A DNA stretch of 64,000 nt from Thalassospiraceae bacterium LMO-SO8 (GTDB lineage: Bacteria; Pseudomonadota; Alphaproteobacteria; Rhodospirillales; Casp-alpha2), in contig CP134226.1 of assembly GCA_031655335.1 (NCBI GenBank), positions 2,808,001-2,872,000 on the forward strand. Reading direction: 5' to 3'. The translations under genes were made by a program, and so were the position numbers. Each line of letters begins with the position of its first letter. Position 1 is the first letter of the stretch. Positions 15,937 to 23,954 of this stretch are shown here, in pieces. The notes beneath the pieces were generated by a model, which was not told the DNA's origin, made no database searches, and was given only the letters and a program-made list of their open reading frames with translations.

Positions 15937-17714
15937 AGACGTTCCAGGTGCGTCCCGTAGACCTGCCGGATCACGTGGCGGCGCACCTTGAGCGTCGGCG
16001 TCATCTGTTCGTTGTCGACGGTGAAGGGTTCGTCGGCGATGATGAAGCGGCGGACCTTTTCAATGTTGTTCAGCTTGCTGTTGATGCGGTCCATGGCGGC
16101 GGCCAGGGCCTTGTGCAGATCGGCGTCGCCGGCCAATTCCGACAGGCTGCCGGAAACGCCGTTGGCGACGGCCCAGTCCTTCAGCCAGTCGGCGTCGGGC
16201 ACGACCAGCGCCACCAGATGCGGGCGTTTATCGCCGTAGACCATGGCCTGGGCGAATTCCGGCTCCAGGATGATGACGCCCTCGACCCGTTGAGGCGCGA
16301 TGTTGTCGCCACCCGAATTGACGATGATGTCCTTCTTGCGGTCGGTGATGACGAGATAGCCGTCGTCGTCCAGATGGCCGACGTCGCCGGTGTGCAGCCA
16401 GCCGTCCTGGATCGCCTGCTGTGTCGCGGTTTCGTCGCGCCAGTAGCCCTGCATGATCAGGTCGCCCTGGACCAGGATCTCGCCGTCGTTGGCGATGCGG
16501 ACGTAGGTGTTCTTGAGCGGCGGGCCGACGGTGTGCATCTTGACCTTCACGGGGCGGTTGACGCTGATCACCGGGGCCGATTCCGTCTGGCCGTAGCCTT
16601 GCAGGATGCGCAGCCCCAGCGCCGTGAAATAGATACCGACTTCCGGGTTCAGGGGGGCGCCGCCGGACACCAGCGCCTTCAACCGGCCGCCGAACCGCGC
16701 CTTGACCTTGGCGCGCACCAGCTTGTCCAGCACGGCGTCTTGAATGCGTTCAAAGAAATTCAGGCTGTCCGGGTCCTGGTATCGTTTGGTGCCAAGGGCC
16801 AGGGCCTTGCGGAACAGCTTTTCCTTCGTTCCCCCGGCGGCCTCGACGCCCCGTTCGATGCGCGCGCGCATGCTTTCATAGAGCCGAGGCACGGCGGTCA
16901 TGATGGTCGGGCGGGCCTCGGCCATGTTGTTGACCAAGTGCTCGACACCTTCGGCGTAATAGATTTCGGCGCCGATCGACATGGGAAAAAACTGTCCGCC
17001 CGTATGCTCATAGGAATGGCTGAGCGGCAGGAACGACAGGAACACTTCGGACTCCAGGCCGATTTCGCGAAGCGCGTCCGTGGCACCCTCGACATTGTGC
17101 AGAATCGCCTTGTGCGACAGCATCACCCCTTTGGGTTTGCCGCCCGTGCCCGAGGTATAAATGATGCATGCAGTGTCATCGATGTCCCGGCTGTTGGCCG
17201 CAGCGACCATGTTGTCGTGGCCGTCATGGCCCTTGGCGAGCACGTCATCCCAAGTGTACAGGTCGAAGTTAAGAGACTGGGCGAGTTCGATTGGTTCCAT
17301 GGAGATGACGAACTTGCAGACGTCCGCCCGATGGGCGGCCGGCAACAGGCGCTCGGCCAGGCGTTTTGTCGAGACAATGACGCCGACGGCGTCCGAATCC
17401 TCCAGGATGTGCAGATGGTCGGCTTCCGTGTTGGTGATGTAGGCGGGGGTGGTGATGGCGCCCGTGGTCATGATGGCGACGTCGGAAATCAGCCAGTTGG
17501 CCCGGTTTTCCGAGACCAGGACCACGCGGTCGCCCGGCTTCACGCCCAACGCCTGCAGCCCGCGCGCCAGGCGCGAGACCCGCGCCGCCGTGTCGCCCCA
17601 GCTCAGCGGCCAGTACGCGCCGCCCGACTTTTCCCACAGGAACGGCCGGTCGCCCAGTTCCGCCGCCTGGGCATAAAACATCGCAGCCAAGTTCGGCCAT
17701 GCATAAGCGTTCAT
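15927..17714 (-). CDS. long-chain fatty-acid--CoA ligase (AMP-forming)
   Basis: Activates long-chain fatty acids to acyl-CoA with ATP. The 595-residue protein has the adenylate-forming signature IIYTSGTGGKPKGVMLSHKA, the long-chain ligase hallmark SFLPLSHSYEHTGGQ, the A5 segment ILQGYGQTESAP, the A7 GWLHTGDVGHLDDDGYL and A8 ITDRKKDIIVNSGGDNIAP, and an insertion typical of the FadD15/ACSL-like branch. The C-terminal catalytic lysine region is LTPTLKVRR-like (TPTLKVRRHVI). ATG 17714. It is convergent with the GNAT gene and divergent from the M3 peptidase. Membrane association is likely peripheral. Confidence 0.93.
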   Translation of the reverse strand: MNAYAWPNLAAMFYAQAAELGDRPFLWEKSGGAYWPLSWGDTAARVSRLARGLQALGVKPGDRVVLVSENRANWLISDVAIMTTGAITTPAYITNTEADHLHILEDSDAVGVIVSTKRLAERLLPAAHRADVCKFVISMEPIELAQSLNFDLYTWDDVLAKGHDGHDNMVAAANSRDIDDTACIIYTSGTGGKPKGVMLSHKAILHNVEGATDALREIGLESEVFLSFLPLSHSYEHTGGQFFPMSIGAEIYYAEGVEHLVNNMAEARPTIMTAVPRLYESMRARIERGVEAAGGTKEKLFRKALALGTKRYQDPDSLNFFERIQDAVLDKLVRAKVKARFGGRLKALVSGGAPLNPEVGIYFTALGLRILQGYGQTESAPVISVNRPVKVKMHTVGPPLKNTYVRIANDGEILVQGDLIMQGYWRDETATQQAIQDGWLHTGDVGHLDDDGYLVITDRKKDIIVNSGGDNIAPQRVEGVIILEPEFAQAMVYGDKRPHLVALVVPDADWLKDWAVANGVSGSLSELAGDADLHKALAAAMDRINSKLNNIEKVRRFIIADEPFTVDNEQMTPTLKVRRHVIRQVYGTHLERLYG

Positions 17715-17803
17715 TTTCCCTCAGACTCCCCCCGGTTGTCGTTGACCCGCAACCACTCTATATCCAGGGAGAACTTTACGTATGCCCCGAAGGGATGCAA
17801 GTC

Positions 17804-19639
17804 ATGACCGATATCCGCCGTTCAGATGTTTCAGCCCCCCGCAGCCCCGATACTGGCGCCGCCCCGGCGGAGTCCGTGGGCGATCTGCCGCGCTGGAACC
17901 TGGCGGACCTGTACAAAGGGCCCGATGATGCGGCGATCGAGACGGACCTGACCTGGGCAGAGGGCCGGGCGGCGGCCTTCGCCGATGCCTACAAGGGCCG
18001 TCTGGCCGCGCTTTCCGGCGACGATCTGGGCACGGCGGTTCAGGAGTACGAGGCCATTGGCGAGCGCCTGGGCCGGGTCATGAGCTTCGCCGGGCTGAAG
18101 TTCGCGGAGAACATGGAAGACGGCGCCAGTGCCAGGTTCCAGCAATCCATGCAGGAACGGGTCACGGATATCTCGACCCTGACCCTGTTTTTCACCCTGG
18201 AACTGAACCGCATCGACGACGCGCGCCTGGACGCGCAGATGGCGGAAAGCACGGCGCTTTCCCGCTATGCGCCCTGGTTGCACGACCTGCGCGCGTTCCG
18301 GCCTTATCAGCTGTCCGACGAACTGGAACAGGCGCTGCACGAACGACACGTCACGGGGGCGGCCGCCTGGAACCGCCTGTTCGAGGAAACCCTGGCCGGC
18401 CTGCGCTTTCCCGTCGACGGCGAGGACCTGACCTTGTCCGGCGCCCTCAACAAGCTGAGCGAACCCGACCGCGACGTGCGCAAGCGCGCCGCCAAGGCCG
18501 TGGGCAAGGGACTCGGCGACAACATCAAGCTGTTCTCCCTGACCTACAACACCCTGGTCAAGGACAAGGCCATCGACGACAAGTCGCGCGGCTATCCGCG
18601 GCCCGTGTCCTACCGCAATCTGGCCAACCAGGTCGAGGACGAGGTGGTGGACGCCCTGGTCACCGCCGTGCGCGAAAGCTTTCCCAAGCTGTCGCACCGC
18701 TATTACAAGCTGAAGGCCAAATGGTTCGGCGTCGATCAGATGGATTATTGGGACCGCAACGCGCCCCTGCCGACGGCCGCCGACCGCAAGTATTCCTGGA
18801 ACGAGGCGCGGGATACGGTGCTGGGCGCCTACGGCGCCTTCAACCCGGATATGGCTGACATCGCCAAGCAATTCTTCGACAAGCGCTGGATCGACGCGCC
18901 GCCGACGGCGGGCAAGGATTCCGGGGCCTTCGCGCATCCGACGGTGCCGTCGGCCCATCCCTATATCCTGATGAACTACCACGGCCGCTCGCGCGACGTC
19001 ATGACCCTGGCTCACGAACTGGGGCATGGCGTGCATCAGGTGCTGGCCGCACCACAAGGAAATTTACTGGCCGACACGCCCCTGACCCTGGCCGAGACGG
19101 CGTCCGTGTTCGGCGAGATGCTGACCTTCCGCGCCATGCTGGCGGGCGAAACCGACCCGGCGCGCCGCCGCGTCATGTTGGCGGGCAAGGTCGAGGACAT
19201 GCTCAACACCGTTGTCCGCCAGATCGCCTTCCACATGTTCGAAACCAAGGTTCACGACGAACGGGCCAAAGGTGAGTTATCGCCGGAACGCCTGGGCGAA
19301 ATCTGGATGGACGTGCAAACCGAAAGCCTCGGCCCGGCCTTCCGCTATGATGACGAATACCGGCACTATTGGGCCTATATCTCCCACTTCGTGCATGTGC
19401 CGTTCTATGTCTACGCCTATGCCTTCGGCGACTGTCTGGTGAATTCGCTCTACGACGTGTTCCAGGGCGGCCACCCGGGGTTCCAGGCCAAGTACCTGGA
19501 CATGCTGCGGGCCGGCGGCACGCTGCGCCACAAGGAACTTTTGGCGCCCTTCGGGCTCGACGCGTCGGATCCCGATTTCTGGCACCGGGGCCTGTCCATG
19601 CTGTCCGGGTTCGTCGACGAGCTGGAACAGGAATTCTAA
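17804..19639 (+). CDS. M3-family oligoendopeptidase (PepF type)
   Basis: A cytoplasmic zinc metallopeptidase that degrades short peptides. The start ATG 17804 (MTDIRRSDVS) has AAGGG nine bases upstream; the frame is open to 17699, but that would overlap the divergent acyl-CoA ligase start. The mature protein is about 611 residues, normal for M3B. The zinc site HELGHGVHQ lies near residue 403, with the third ligand glutamate in LTLAETASVFGEM about 25 residues later, as the family requires. The N-terminal WNLADLYKGPDD motif is the classic PepF opening. Followed three bases later by a hydrolase gene, so cotranscription is likely. Confidence 0.93.
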   Translation: MTDIRRSDVSAPRSPDTGAAPAESVGDLPRWNLADLYKGPDDAAIETDLTWAEGRAAAFADAYKGRLAALSGDDLGTAVQEYEAIGERLGRVMSFAGLKFAENMEDGASARFQQSMQERVTDISTLTLFFTLELNRIDDARLDAQMAESTALSRYAPWLHDLRAFRPYQLSDELEQALHERHVTGAAAWNRLFEETLAGLRFPVDGEDLTLSGALNKLSEPDRDVRKRAAKAVGKGLGDNIKLFSLTYNTLVKDKAIDDKSRGYPRPVSYRNLANQVEDEVVDALVTAVRESFPKLSHRYYKLKAKWFGVDQMDYWDRNAPLPTAADRKYSWNEARDTVLGAYGAFNPDMADIAKQFFDKRWIDAPPTAGKDSGAFAHPTVPSAHPYILMNYHGRSRDVMTLAHELGHGVHQVLAAPQGNLLADTPLTLAETASVFGEMLTFRAMLAGETDPARRRVMLAGKVEDMLNTVVRQIAFHMFETKVHDERAKGELSPERLGEIWMDVQTESLGPAFRYDDEYRHYWAYISHFVHVPFYVYAYAFGDCLVNSLYDVFQGGHPGFQAKYLDMLRAGGTLRHKELLAPFGLDASDPDFWHRGLSMLSGFVDELEQEF

Positions 19640-19642
19640 GGG

Positions 19643-20455
19643 ATGACCAATGCGCCCGGCTCCGGCCAACGCGTGCTGCGTGCGGGGCCCGCACCCGAGG
19701 ATTCCGACCACGCGCCTCTGGTCTTCATCCACGGCGCCTTCGCCGGGGCCTGGACCTGGGCGGAACATTTCCTGCCGTACTTCGGGGACCGGGGGTTTGC
19801 CTGCCTTGCGGTCAACCTGCCGGGGCGCAAGGGGATGCCCGATTACCCCCAATTGCATGACTTCGGCATCCAGGATTTCGTCGACGCCGTGTCCGAGGTC
19901 ATCGACACCCTGCCGCGCCCGCCTGTCCTGATCGGCCATTCCATGGGCGGTTTCGTCGCCCAGCGGCTGGCCATGGAACGGGACGTCGCGGCGGCCGTTC
20001 TGATGTCGTCGGTGCCGCCCACGGGGCTGGCCGGGCCATCCGTGGCCCTGGCGCTGTCACGGCCCATGCTGGTCTGGGAAATTGCCCGCATCGAATCCAC
20101 GGGCGAACCGCTGGACAGTCTCGAAACCCTGCATCAGTCGATCTTCAACAGTCATGTCCCGAAGGCCGTTTCCGAACGTTTGCTGCCCTGGTTCCAGATG
20201 GAAAGCCGGCGCGCAGTGATGGATCAGCACACGGTGTTCATGCCGCCCTTGATGGGCCTGCGCGGCATCCCGACCCTGGTGCTGGGGGCGGAGCATGACA
20301 ACCTGATTCCACCCGCCTTCGTCTACGGCACGGCGGCTTTCCTGGGCACTCAGGCTCATATCTTCGACGGCATGGGCCATGCGGTGATGCTCGAAGACGA
20401 CTGGGAAGTAGCCGCTGAAGCCATCGCCGATTGGTTGAGGGAATTGAATGTCTGA
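19643..20455 (+). CDS. alpha/beta-fold hydrolase
   Basis: A 270-residue hydrolase with the nucleophile elbow GHSMGGFVAQ (Ser near residue 97), the HGAFAGAWTW oxyanion strand, the acid in LGAEHDNLIPP and the catalytic His in GMGHAVMLEDDW. No signal peptide, so cytoplasmic. Substrate class (esterase, lipase-like or lactonase) cannot be told. It begins three bases after the M3 peptidase stop and its last eight bases overlap the start of the ABC1-kinase gene, so the three genes are translationally linked. A lipid or quinone-related substrate would fit that partner, by inference. Confidence 0.85.
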   Translation: MTNAPGSGQRVLRAGPAPEDSDHAPLVFIHGAFAGAWTWAEHFLPYFGDRGFACLAVNLPGRKGMPDYPQLHDFGIQDFVDAVSEVIDTLPRPPVLIGHSMGGFVAQRLAMERDVAAAVLMSSVPPTGLAGPSVALALSRPMLVWEIARIESTGEPLDSLETLHQSIFNSHVPKAVSERLLPWFQMESRRAVMDQHTVFMPPLMGLRGIPTLVLGAEHDNLIPPAFVYGTAAFLGTQAHIFDGMGHAVMLEDDWEVAAEAIADWLRELNV

Positions 20456-21803
20456 TCGTCCGCCGTCGGACAAGAACACGGTCGCCGGGCGGGTCCGGCG
20501 CTATGCCCGGGTCGGCGGCACGGTCGGCGGCCTGGCGGCGAAACTGGCGGGTAACCGGCTGTTCGGCCTGGAACTGGACAAGGGCGTGCATGCCGCCGAC
20601 CTGCAAGCGGCGCTGGGCGGGCTCAAGGGACCCTTGATGAAGGTCGCCCAGATTCTGGCCACGGTGCCGGACCTTTTGCCCGACGAATACGTCCACGAAC
20701 TGCGCAAACTGCAAACCTCGGCACCGCCCATGGGCTGGGCCTTCGTGCGGCGGCGCCTGGCGTCGGAACTGGGGCCGGATTGGCAGACCCGGTTCGCGTC
20801 GTTCGAGCGTGAGGCCGCGGCGGCGGCGTCCCTGGGTCAGGTCCATCGGGCCAAATCTCATGACGGCCGCGACCTTGCCTGCAAGATCCAGTATCCCGAC
20901 ATGGCGTCCGCGGTGGAGGCGGACCTGTCGCAGCTTAAGGCCGTGTTCGCCCTCTACCGCCGCTACGACCGGGCCATCGACCCGACGCAGATCCATCTGG
21001 AACTGAAGGAGCGGCTGCGCGAGGAATTGGATTACGGGCGCGAGGCCCGCAACATGGCGCTTTACCGGGCCATGCTGGCGGACGAGACCGGGGTGCATGT
21101 GCCCGACGTCCTGGACGACCTGTCCACCGACCGGCTGTTGACCATGACCTGGCTGACGGGTGATCCCCTGATGGATCAGATCGACGGCAGCCTGGAACAC
21201 CGCAACGCCATCGCGCTCAACATGTTCCGCGCCTGGTATGTGCCGTTCTATTTCTTCGGCGTGATCCACGGCGATCCGCACCTGGGCAACTATTCGGTGC
21301 GCCCGGACGCCACGGTGAACCTGCTGGATTTCGGCTGCATCCGCGTGTTCCGCCCGGAATTCGTGGGCGCGGTGATCGACCTGTACCGGGCGCTCAGCAC
21401 CGACGACGAGGCCCTGGCCGTGCACGCCTACGAGACCTGGGGGTTCGCAAACCCGTCCAAGGAAATGATCGCCGTGTTGAACGAATGGGCGCGGTTTCTC
21501 TACGGCCCGTTGCTGAGCGACCGGGTGCAGAGCATCCAGGATACGGGCGGCACGGCTTACGGCGCCGGCATCGCCGCCAGCGTGCACAAGAAATTGCGCG
21601 ACCTGGGCGGCGTCACCCCGCCCCGGGAATTCGTGCTGATGGACCGGGCGGCCATCGGGCTGGGCAGCGTGTTCACGCATCTTAGGGCGGAAATCAACTG
21701 GCACCGGATGTTCCACGACCTGATCGACGACTTCGATCTGGACCGCCTGAAGGCCCGCCAGACCGAATCGCTTGCACAAGCCGGTGTGCCGCCGGTTTAC
21801 TAG
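20448..21803 (+). CDS. ABC1/UbiB-family atypical protein kinase-like protein
   Basis: A 451-residue member of the ABC1 (AarF/UbiB/ADCK) family, ATPases or kinases that support ubiquinone synthesis or other lipid handling. Seen: the KxGQ-type segment [21 protein letters not shown] (first 20: [10 protein letters not shown] region; the Gly is Ala here), the Ala-rich loop [15 protein letters not shown] replacing the P-loop, the ATP lysine LACKIQYP, the catalytic [11 protein letters not shown], and the metal-binding LLDFGCIR. No obvious C-terminal membrane helices, unlike UbiB proper, so it is probably a UbiB paralogue. It overlaps the upstream hydrolase by eight bases. Confidence 0.9.
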   Translation: MSDRPPSDKNTVAGRVRRYARVGGTVGGLAAKLAGNRLFGLELDKGVHAADLQAALGGLKGPLMKVAQILATVPDLLPDEYVHELRKLQTSAPPMGWAFVRRRLASELGPDWQTRFASFEREAAAAASLGQVHRAKSHDGRDLACKIQYPDMASAVEADLSQLKAVFALYRRYDRAIDPTQIHLELKERLREELDYGREARNMALYRAMLADETGVHVPDVLDDLSTDRLLTMTWLTGDPLMDQIDGSLEHRNAIALNMFRAWYVPFYFFGVIHGDPHLGNYSVRPDATVNLLDFGCIRVFRPEFVGAVIDLYRALSTDDEALAVHAYETWGFANPSKEMIAVLNEWARFLYGPLLSDRVQSIQDTGGTAYGAGIAASVHKKLRDLGGVTPPREFVLMDRAAIGLGSVFTHLRAEINWHRMFHDLIDDFDLDRLKARQTESLAQAGVPPVY

Positions 21804-21846
21804 AAACCAACAGTCGGCCGAGACAGCAAAGGGAAGGAAAAAACCG

Positions 21847-22170
21847 ATGATCATCACCACCACCGATTCCGTCGAGGGCCGCCAGGTCGCCGCCTATCTG
21901 GGCGTCGTGTCCGGCGATGCGGTCATGGGCACGAACATCTTCAAGGATTTCTTCGCGGGCATCCGCGACATCGTCGGCGGCCGTTCCGGCGCCTATGAAA
22001 AGGAACTGCAAAAGGCCAAGGGCTTCGCGCTTGAGGACATGCAGGCGCGGGCGGCGGAACTGGGTGCTGACGCGATTGTCGCGGTCGATCTGGACTACGA
22101 AGCCATCTCGTCGGACAAGTCCTGCATGCTGATGGTCAGCGCCAACGGCACGGCGGTAAAGCTCGCTTAA
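21847..22170 (+). CDS. YbjQ-family heavy-metal-binding-domain protein
   Basis: A 107-residue protein with the YbjQ (DUF74/PF01906) pattern: [58 protein letters not shown], and the closing [15 protein letters not shown]. These proteins assemble as pentameric rings; biochemical role is unknown. ATG 21847 has AAGGA nine bases upstream, and the open frame before it belongs to the end of the kinase gene. Likely last gene of the peptidase-hydrolase-kinase run, 43 bases after the kinase. Confidence 0.9.
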   Translation: MIITTTDSVEGRQVAAYLGVVSGDAVMGTNIFKDFFAGIRDIVGGRSGAYEKELQKAKGFALEDMQARAAELGADAIVAVDLDYEAISSDKSCMLMVSANGTAVKLA

Positions 22171-22293
22171 GTAAATTCGCGGATACTCATCCAAGTAAAT
22201 TCAATGACTTGTGCGGCGAGGGGGCCCATCGTTACACTACCTGCGCCCGGACTGGCCGGGCACCTGGGGTTTACCTGCGTATTTCGTGCGGCA

Positions 22294-22316
22294 CCCGGCC
22301 GTAAGGTTCGGCCGGG
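22294..22316 (+). promoter_or_regulatory. leader hairpin touching the cyclase ribosome-binding site
   Basis: CCCGGCCG (22294-22301) and CGGCCGGG (22309-22316) form a perfect eight-pair stem with a seven-base loop, ending one base before the AAGGA Shine-Dalgarno of the nucleotidyl cyclase gene. A smaller stem GCCCGG/CCGGGC lies at 22245-22261. Also, AAGTAAATTC occurs twice in direct orientation at 22169-22178 and 22193-22202. The stem may modulate translation; there is no T-run, so it is not a classical terminator. Confidence 0.5.
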
Positions 22317-22328
22317 AAGGATCGATTG

Positions 22329-23540
22329 ATGAACGACAGCATTCACGGCACGGACGGATTCAGTCCGCCGGTTCTCGACCGGGCATCGCTTGCCGAACTG
22401 TCGGCCGCCGCCCGCAATCACGTCGAGGAACTGGACAAGGAATTGCACCGCCTGTGGGGGCTGGGCCGCAACATCGTCCTGGCCTGGACACCGGCGGGCA
22501 AGGGCATCCGCGTGCTGGTCATCCCGCACTACATCCTGGGTGAAATGGCGGCCCGCACGGCGGGCGAGGCGGCGGACAGCCTGCAATTCGTGGACGAGGT
22601 GATCGCCGGCAATACGTTGACCGACGAGGAAGGCTTCGACACCATCGCCAAATACTTCGGCTACGAGCCCAAGCGGGTCGAACTCAGCTTCACCCCCGGC
22701 GAGGATCTGGCCGACGACCTGCTTGAGGCGGTCGTCCGCCGCTACAGCATTTCCTATATCCAGAACGGCGCTGTTGCGTTGTTCGACATCGTCGGCTTTT
22801 CGCTGTTTTCGCCGTTGGAACAGGTGACGCAGTTGAACAGTCTGGCCTATTCCGTCAACGCGTCGTTCTCCAAGATGCTGGCCCGCAACCTGGATATCCA
22901 GTTCGCGCGCTCGACCACCGGCGACGGTTTTTACATCTGGAACCGTGACCGCAGCATCGAATCAAACGTCAACCTGTACCACCTGATGCATCTGGTGCTG
23001 GCCGACAACGCCATCGCGCGCTCCAAGGGCAAGGCCAACACCACGCCGCGCCTGCGGGCCGCGTTCCACGTCGGCCCCCATTACGAATTCTTCCAGTCCG
23101 AAGGGCTGCGCCCGACGGTTTACAGCTACATCGTCGGCGACGTGACCATCGAGTTGGCGCGCATGATCGACCAGGCCCTGCCGGGACAGATCGTGGTCGG
23201 TGATTTCCGCGTCGACATGCGCGAGAACGACACGGGCGAGGTCAAGCGCATCGGCACTTCGGAATTCATCGAACGCACGCGCCAATCGCTGTCGAATCTG
23301 GAAGGCATGGTGCTGTCCGGCGAGAACGTGGAATCGATCCAGTGCTACCTGACCGGCGAACGTCTGGATTCAGGCCAGTTCGGGGTCAAGCGCTACATCC
23401 TGCGCGACAAGCACGGCCTCTCGCGCAAGGTCTACAACGCCAAGGTCAACATCTACCGCTCCGGCGGCGGGCCGATCTATCTCGGCTTTCAGACCGGCGA
23501 TCTGGGCGGCTTCGTTTTCGAGTCCGAGGAATACGTGTGA
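22329..23540 (+). CDS. divergent class III nucleotidyl cyclase-domain protein
   Basis: A 403-residue soluble protein. ATG 22329 follows AAGGA with seven-base spacing. Residues 1-138 form an unassigned N-terminal domain. Residues about 139-300 are a class III cyclase core: metal-binding D153 in VALFDIVGFS and D199 in TTGDGFYIW, and the arginine R278 in GDVTIELARM. However the base-selecting lysine before TGD is Ser195-Thr196, the aspartate before the IVGD loop is replaced by an aromatic or Ser, and the Asn of the usual VNLAAR is Ile274. So the metal site is intact but canonical ATP/GTP recognition is not. Its stop overlaps the RidA start (TGATG). Cyclase activity is uncertain. Confidence 0.75.
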   Translation: MNDSIHGTDGFSPPVLDRASLAELSAAARNHVEELDKELHRLWGLGRNIVLAWTPAGKGIRVLVIPHYILGEMAARTAGEAADSLQFVDEVIAGNTLTDEEGFDTIAKYFGYEPKRVELSFTPGEDLADDLLEAVVRRYSISYIQNGAVALFDIVGFSLFSPLEQVTQLNSLAYSVNASFSKMLARNLDIQFARSTTGDGFYIWNRDRSIESNVNLYHLMHLVLADNAIARSKGKANTTPRLRAAFHVGPHYEFFQSEGLRPTVYSYIVGDVTIELARMIDQALPGQIVVGDFRVDMRENDTGEVKRIGTSEFIERTRQSLSNLEGMVLSGENVESIQCYLTGERLDSGQFGVKRYILRDKHGLSRKVYNAKVNIYRSGGGPIYLGFQTGDLGGFVFESEEYV

Positions 23541-23935
23541 TGGCCGGGCCGCTTTTTCATTTCTTCGACCGCGCCGCCACGCCGGTCGCCCCCTTCAGTC
23601 ATGCCGTGGAATGCGACGGCTGGGTGCAACTGACCGGCCAGATGCCGACGGACCCCGACGACGACACGGCGCCGCTGCCCGACGGGATCGAGGCCCAGAC
23701 CCGGCGCGTCATGGACAACCTGATCATCGTGCTCGGCGAACTGGGGCTGGACCTTTCCCACGTTCTTTCCTGCCGCATCTACCTGACCCGGTTCGAGCAG
23801 GACTACGAGACCATGAACGCGACCTACAAATCCTACTTCCCGGCGGACCGCCTGCCGGCCCGCACCACCGTCGGCGTCACCGGCCTGGCGCGCGGCGCGC
23901 TGGTCGAGATCGACATGGTGGCGAAGCGGCCGTAA
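23540..23935 (+). CDS. RidA/YjgF-family protein
   Basis: A 131-residue protein of the RidA fold, a trimeric family that hydrolyses reactive enamines or imines, with other members acting as deaminases. Seen: PFSHAVECDGWVQLTGQMPTD, QTRRVMDNLIIVLGELGLDLS, the strand CRIYLTRF, and the C-terminal PARTTVGVTGLARGALVEI, where the arginine (PAR) and the closing acidic residue are the family ligand-binding positions. The ATG shares its A with the TGA of the cyclase gene, which implies coupled translation. Specific substrate unknown. Confidence 0.9.
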   Translation: MAGPLFHFFDRAATPVAPFSHAVECDGWVQLTGQMPTDPDDDTAPLPDGIEAQTRRVMDNLIIVLGELGLDLSHVLSCRIYLTRFEQDYETMNATYKSYFPADRLPARTTVGVTGLARGALVEIDMVAKRP

Positions 23936-23954
23936 TGCGGGTGACGCGCAGAGG

